Shown: positions 58,940 to 64,000 of the stretch, piece by piece
Position numbering within the stretch: the first letter of the stretch is position 1
Layout: every line of letters starts with the position of its first letter
DNA from: Heliocidaris erythrogramma
Lineage: Eukaryota > Echinodermata > Echinoidea > Camarodonta > Echinometridae
Length of the DNA stretch: 64,000 bases
Assembly: GCA_025617745.1 (NCBI GenBank)
Contig: CM046867.1
Coordinates: forward strand, 26,528,705 to 26,592,704
Direction of reading: 5' to 3'
The notes under the pieces: generated by a model
The model's input: only the letters and a program-made list of their open reading frames with translations
Databases searched by the model: none
What the model was told of the DNA's origin: nothing
Program-made: the position numbers and the translations under genes

Positions 58940-59762
58940 ATATATGTACTTGTGCAGAGTTTGGCTGTTCTTTTATTTTATTTTGTTAAAGCTAAAAGTG
59001 TTAGAGAGATGATATCATATGCATTCCATTTGTTCTTCCTTTATAGTCGTATCCATTTTTTTATCACCCAATGAAATTGAATAAAGGTGGTGTTTTCCTA
59101 AAAATATATTTTACAAATTCTGGTTAGTCTCATTGAGGCCTGTATGGCATCCGCGTCCATGAAAACGAGGAAAAGGGTTGTTTTTTTTCAACACCAGACG
59201 GGTAACCCGGGTATCTCGTTTAGGGTATCAAAACAGGAAAATTCTGAACAAAGGGTATCAAATTCACGAGTGATGAGAAAAAAATCCTCGAAAAGGGTAG
59301 AAAATTTAAATTTGACAGTTTTCAGGAGCCTGTCAGGAGCCCAACAAACAGCTACATGATTTATGCTTAATAATGTGTCAATAATCTTGAGAATCTTCAT
59401 TATTAGTCGTTGGTTTGGTCTATTTTCTGCAGGATTGGGCTTTTTTCACTCAAATTCCATGAAATATTTCTGTTTTTATGCAGCTTTTCGCCCCAGTTTT
59501 GGCGAGATTTTCACGGTTTTGGTGTTTTGTGCTATGGTTTTGTGAACGAACATACGATGGCCTACAGATTTCATATTATCCTTCTGCCGTCCACAAACTG
59601 GTTAAGTTATTTGACTTTACTTGACCTTCTTTTCATTAAAAAAAACATTTTGGGATGCTCTGAAATGCAAGTTTTATAGACAGATTTTTGTAAAAGTCCC
59701 TGGAGTGGGAGGGGAATACACCCTCCCCCGCTCGCTCGGTCGCTTCGCTAGGGCGATTCGCT
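58940..59762. other. Unassigned segment downstream of the 53-kb gene's visible exons
   Basis: No reliable exon is seen. A polypyrimidine acceptor at about 59045 followed by a short frame ending in TAA was considered for a last exon but is too weak to call. CGCTCGCTCGGTCGCTTCGC lies near 59730. Confidence 0.4.
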
Positions 59763-59990
59763 CAGTGGCTTATCTAAGGGGGCAAAGGGCACTTGCCCTG
59801 GGCGGCACTTGGAGGGGGCGTAAAAATATGCAAAGGAGAGAAAGAAAATAAGGGAAATGAAGAATCTGCAGGGTAAATGAACTAGAAATCTAGTTTTTGA
59901 AGGTTTGAAATGCTAAAATTTTCCAAAGCTCGGTTGCTTTGCTCCCTCGCATAATTATTTTCTTTCAAGATCTTGTAATTTCACGCCCCA
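59763..59990 (+). mobile_element. hAT-like element fragment, relative of 7701-8493
   Basis: It begins CAGTGGCTTATCTAAGGGGG and shares GGGCGGCACTTG, AGAGAAAGAAA, TTTGAAATGC, AAAGCTCGGT and CCCTCGCATAAT, in order, with the 7701 element. The right end is missing. Confidence 0.7.
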
Positions 59991-60054
59991 AGTAGGCCTC
60001 AACGGTCGGGCCTGTTTCACAAACAACTAGAAATATCACTGAAGATGATGATTA

Positions 60055-60527
60055 ATACCCCCGCCCCGTGACAACAGCCTTTCTTGACTTTTGGTGGAAA
60101 ACTGAGGAAGTAGTTCGATCCACAAGATTTTTCCCTGATTTACTGCCATAGATATACCGTTTCCATGGCAACGCAGCTTCCGACACATCAAAAAAATATG
60201 TTGTACACATCTTCCCAGTAAGACCAATGTGTGTACCAAATTTCATTACTTTCGGTCAAAAACTGAGGAAGTAGTTCGATCCACAAGGTGTTTCCTTGAT
60301 TTTCTGCCATAAATATGCCGTTACCATGGCAACGCAGATTCCGACTGATCCGAAAAATATGTCTTGCACATCTTCCCATCAAGACCAATGGTGTGTACCA
60401 AATTTCATGACTTTTGGTCAAAAACTGAGGAAGTAGTTCGATCCGCAAGATTTGCAACGGACCGACCGACCGCCCAACCGTCGACTGATTCCTATATACC
60501 CCCTTCAACTTCGTTTGGCGGGGGTAT
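60055..60527. mobile_element. TIR element with internal 155-bp tandem repeats
   Basis: The ends ATACCCCCGCC and GGCGGGGGTAT enclose about three units containing CATCTTCCCA, AAGACCAATG, TGTGTACCAAATTTCAT, AAAACTGAGGAAGTAGTTCG and CCATGGCAACGCAG. A CGACCGACCG tract lies near the right end. The organisation matches 20747-21483: short TIRs, a short GTCC- or GACC-type tract, and an internal tandem repeat. Confidence 0.8.
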
Positions 60528-60804
60528 AAAAATGACTAAGGCTAAATTGCAGTGCATATCATAGCGATCTCAGCCAGTGAATGATTTTCTCAATTTTGAT
60601 GAATTAACTAGGCATAAACAGTCGCGGCTTGGAGAAATGAGGAGCAATATTTTTTTTTTAATGGTTATGTCTGAAAAGAATCGAAGGCAATGCATTCATG
60701 AACCCTCTACCGTTCTTCGCGTGTAGTCCCACGTATAGCGGTGCATGCAGGATGGTTTCAACTCGAGTGTACGCTAAACAAGGGGCGTGTCTTGTCAGTG
60801 ATTG

Positions 60805-60870
60805 TTACCGACAAATTTGCTCTCAGCCAATCATATTGCAAGGATTTCAGTATTTTTTCACGTTAAGTCT
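60805..60870 (+). repeat. Fragment of the 57520-57672 MITE
   Basis: Shares GACAAATT, GCTCTCAGCCAATCA and CAAGGATTTCAGTA with the core of the MITE at 57520-57672. The ends are absent. Confidence 0.6.
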
Positions 60871-62299
60871 TCAATATTTTATGGCAGTTTTACACAAAAC
60901 TACTAACTGCGCAAACTTGAAACTGCCCAGGGAGTGAGACTGGAGTTTAAAGTTTAGCAATATGTTATTTGTTTGCATATTCATTTCGTCCCAGACTTGT
61001 GTCGGGAAAATAAAAAAAAAACCTCTTTTCTCGGCCCACTGAAACAGAAAAATACTCGTATCTCCAAAAATACTCAAACGTTTTCAGTGAAAATTAATAT
61101 GAAGCATAATATCATCATTTCCTATCTACTCTGGAATTTTCATTATATTTAAGGCCCGAATGAGGGAGATACAAGAATGTGAATTTTCGAGGAATTCTGC
61201 TCCTCGCTCACTGTGATGTAGTGGCAAACCACTCTCCCATTTATTCTAACACACAAAACGGCTTCGATAGCCGTTAGGAATTCAAAAGCTTTGACGACCT
61301 TACAAAGAAGTTAATTGGGGTGTGGAGCCGCGCCTGTAAAAAGGAACATAAATATCTTGTAATGGAGCTGTGAGCTCAGGGTGGAGCTCATCAACACTTT
61401 TAAGGGTTCTTTAAAAACAGGGATCTGGTACACATGGGCCCTAAAGCCTAAACATTGGACCTCAGAATTGTTTAACCTGGAACCCCCAAAATGTTAAGTT
61501 TAAACAGAGGGCCTATGCATACAGAGACTAAAAATTTCAATACAGACTCCCTCAGAAAAAATATATTAGGGTGGAACCATGTGTTGTAGTAGACCAGCCA
61601 AACATCCAAAAAGGCTCTAGAAAAAGATTCGACGGCATTTTGGGGTAATGCTCGGCATCCATGCTTAAAGTCTTGCAAAAATACTGACGAATAACGTACG
61701 GGCGGATGCCACGCGCATTTTTGCCTAAAAATGCCATTTTTGGCTCAAAATTTGAAAGAATGCCAAAAATCACAATTTTTAATTTTTTGACCTAATATGT
61801 AATACCTGATTAAGACTTTTCAAGTGATATCAGATTTATTTTGAGTTTCAAGTTATAAACCCTATTAATATACAATTGAATGTTGGATATTACACACACA
61901 TGTATGGCGTAATGAAACATAAAACTGTGATTTACTCAAAATAATAGGTTGTAAAAACTACCAATATTTCATAGTTTTTTACCCAACGTAAATTTGTCAT
62001 TTTAAACACTTTTTCTTGATTAAACATATCATATATATTGTCATGTCACACACAGAAAAGAAATTATCCGATAAGGTGATAGATAACTCATTTTATGTTA
62101 TCCCAAATTGAACGATGTGTTTTTACTGGATGCGCATTTTGACTGAAAAACACTATTTGAAGGTACATCTAGAGTGTATATGTACATAAGGCAATTATCC
62201 CATGTTTATCAGTATAGTCTATGGGCCAAAAACGGAAATGTCTCCATCCCCCTTAAAAATAATCTTAAATAATTTTTTTTTTGCTGTTAGATGGGACCA
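60871..62299. other. Unassigned AT-rich segment
   Basis: No gene is seen. Diverged blocks toward the end may belong to the tandem repeat that follows. Confidence 0.4.
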
Positions 62300-63000
62300 T
62301 TAACTATCAGAATATGCTTCTTTGCCCTAAAATAAGAGGTGGGCGTGGCCACAAAGGCTATTACCATGGCAACGGATCAAAAACAGTAGAATTTAAGAAA
62401 ATGTCATGTATTCGTGATTAAGAAAGGACAAAAACATATTGTAACATTTTAAATTAATGTATCAAAAGTTTCTCATTTGATAAAAACTCAAATAAGAGTT
62501 ACAAAAGGTGTCCATCGTGTTTGAAAATGGCTGTTTCCATGGAAACAGTAAGAACAAAACTGATATTTGAGTAAAATCCCTTGATGCTACCCTAACAAGA
62601 GGTAAGTATTGATATTGACCATTATTATTTTCTCTTTTACAGGACACTCACTTATAACTTATTTTCGTAAATGGGTGATAGATGTGACTACTACATGTGT
62701 AGGCCATTACCATGGTAACAAATATATTATTGTATTGTATTTCTAGCATAATACTATGGTTGTTTTCAACATGAAATAATGGTAAACATCTAATAACCTT
62801 TGCCGTCTGTTTGATTATATTAAACATTTTAGTTAATTGGAGTAGAGCTAAATTTGATTTATAAAAACTGTTTCCATGGAAACAGAATGTTAATGAAGAT
62901 GAAATCTTTCAAAGAAAGAAATGTGACCTACCAATACAAAATAAACTGAATTTGAACAATATCAAATGAATCTTATATTATTTTTCACCGTAGCTATCAG
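62300..63000 (+). repeat. Degenerate tandem repeat, about 175 bp, with CCATGG palindromes
   Basis: TTACCATGGCAAC (about 62352), GTTTCCATGGAAAC (about 62523), TTACCATGGTAAC (about 62705) and GTTTCCATGGAAAC (about 62870) are spaced about 165-182 bp apart. Near-matching text around them (CTATCAGAAT, CCCTAA..AGAGGT) supports four old units. Each palindrome resembles an RFX X-box. Confidence 0.6.
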
Positions 63001-63020
63001 AATCAGCTTGCTTGTCTTAA

Positions 63021-63602
63021 AGGCCAAGTCCACCCAAATAATGAGTTGAGTGGAATCAGTAGAGTTAAATTAAATAAACGAAACAGTAAAAAAATATCAA
63101 AATCGGATAAAAATAAGAAATTTACGGCATTTTGAAGTTTTGCATTGTTTCGTAAAACAGTGATATGCATAACATGGGCTGTATGCAAATTAGTGATCCG
63201 CTGATGTCATGAGCTCACTTTTCCTTTCGTATTTTATTACATGAAATTTCAAATATTTCATTTTTTTCATAGATGTTTATAAAGATTTTCTTCATTGTAT
63301 CACAATAAGTTATAATAATGATGATCGTACACATTCTACGAGGAGTCAAACTTTGTTTTACATTCTTGGAGAAGGAAACTGAAATATTTGAAATTTCATA
63401 TAATAAAATACAAGAGGAAAAGTGAGCTTATGGCATTATCGGCTCAATAATAAATTTGCATACAGCCCATGTTATGCATATCATTGTTTCATGAAACAAT
63501 ACAAAACATTAACATTAATATTTTAACCTTTTTTGTTTAATTTAATTTTATTGATTTAACTCAGTTTTTTTTTTTTTTGGGGGGGGGAGGTGAACTTGGC
63601 CT
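63021..63602. mobile_element. TTAA-flanked foldback MITE (582 bp)
   Basis: The ends AGGCCAAGTCCACC and GGTGAACTTGGCCT are flanked by TTAA (63017-63020 and 63603-63606). The arms are long: blocks such as GCATAACATGGGCTGTATGC and GAAATTTCAAATATTTC are mirrored on the right. A poly-T then poly-G run lies near the right end. It has the same AGG...CCT and TTAA signature as 55269-56163, probably the same superfamily, and no transposase. Confidence 0.85.
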
Positions 63603-63606
63603 TTAA

Positions 63607-64000
63607 AGTTGGTTGCGGATGTGTTCCTCATGGACGTTGTCATGGTTAATAATAAGTTACACATCACGAAACTATTGGAATTTGAAAATTATCACACTTT
63701 CCTAATTGAACAACATGCAAGCAAATGTCCATTCTTAATATATATATATATATTCTGAGCTTTCAATTCAAATCTTTCTAGATATTAGAAAGAAGTGTTT
63801 CGACTAAACAGTGTCAAAATTGTTGCTCGCTCACAAACTTTAAAAACTGTAAAGCTGATTTTGAGATATACAGAATATTACCACCCATCCCATCAAAATT
63901 ACGTCTGCATAGCTTTCATCATTTGGTCGACCACTCGGAAGTCGGTCTCGCCAAGGTATATTGATAATGAAATAAATCATATTGAATATGTAAGAAAACT
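63607..64000. other. Unassigned trailing segment
   Basis: Contains a short (TA)n run near 63740. No gene is seen. Confidence 0.4.

Noticed and set aside
59043-59090. Last exon of the 53-kb gene
   Set aside because: Acceptor and a short frame ending in TAA followed by AAAGG are suggestive, but the product is only about 13 residues and nothing supports the join.

Overview
This is eukaryotic, intron-bearing, repeat-rich DNA, most likely from an echinoderm and probably a sea urchin or close relative. The one gene I recognise with confidence is a RAB30 orthologue. The repeat content (foldback elements with 15-bp unit arms, a Penelope-like element, I-type and CR1/L2-like LINE fragments, abundant TACATGTA words and poly-G/poly-C runs) suits that group. 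The assignment is inference, because no species-diagnostic locus was seen.

Layout. 1-14.4 kb is satellite-like. Array 1 has about 14 units of 214 bp. A distantly related unit of about 230 bp forms array 2 (3985-7246) and, in the opposite orientation, array 3 (9918-14425). Arrays 2 and 3 make a giant inverted repeat around a 2.7 kb spacer that holds nested transposons. 14.4-24.4 kb is a mosaic of tandem repeats, MITE-like elements and a truncated LINE. 24.5-28.1 kb is RAB30 in four coding exons, followed by a long probable 3' UTR. That UTR opens with about ten decayed 58-bp copies of the segment encoding the RAB30 C-terminus.

35.7-37.9 kb is another inverted pair of tandem arrays, abutted by a broken I-type LINE (37.9-41.3 kb). 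41-48.5 kb holds more tandem repeats, three LINE fragments, a 58-bp perfect palindrome, a large foldback element and a tRNA-like pol III box pair. 48.8-49.3 kb is CpG-rich and promoter-like. 50.5-51.5 kb is a 20-bp minisatellite of about 46 units.

From 53.0 kb a second, unrecognised gene begins. Four consecutive exons agree in phase and encode a signal peptide, a Cys-rich region and a Ser/Thr-rich stalk. Its second intron carries a broken Penelope-like element, a TTAA-flanked transposon, a decayed copy of the next exon, and a 39-bp minisatellite whose unit is a 3' splice site plus 13 in-frame codons. The last 6 kb are TIR elements and tandem repeats, some carrying X-box-like palindromes.

Two themes stand out: inverted pairs of tandem arrays (foldback architecture) arose several times with unrelated units, and gene fragments (the RAB30 tail, the splice-acceptor segment) have been tandemly amplified next to their source exons. 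The two host genes show no sequence sign of working together.
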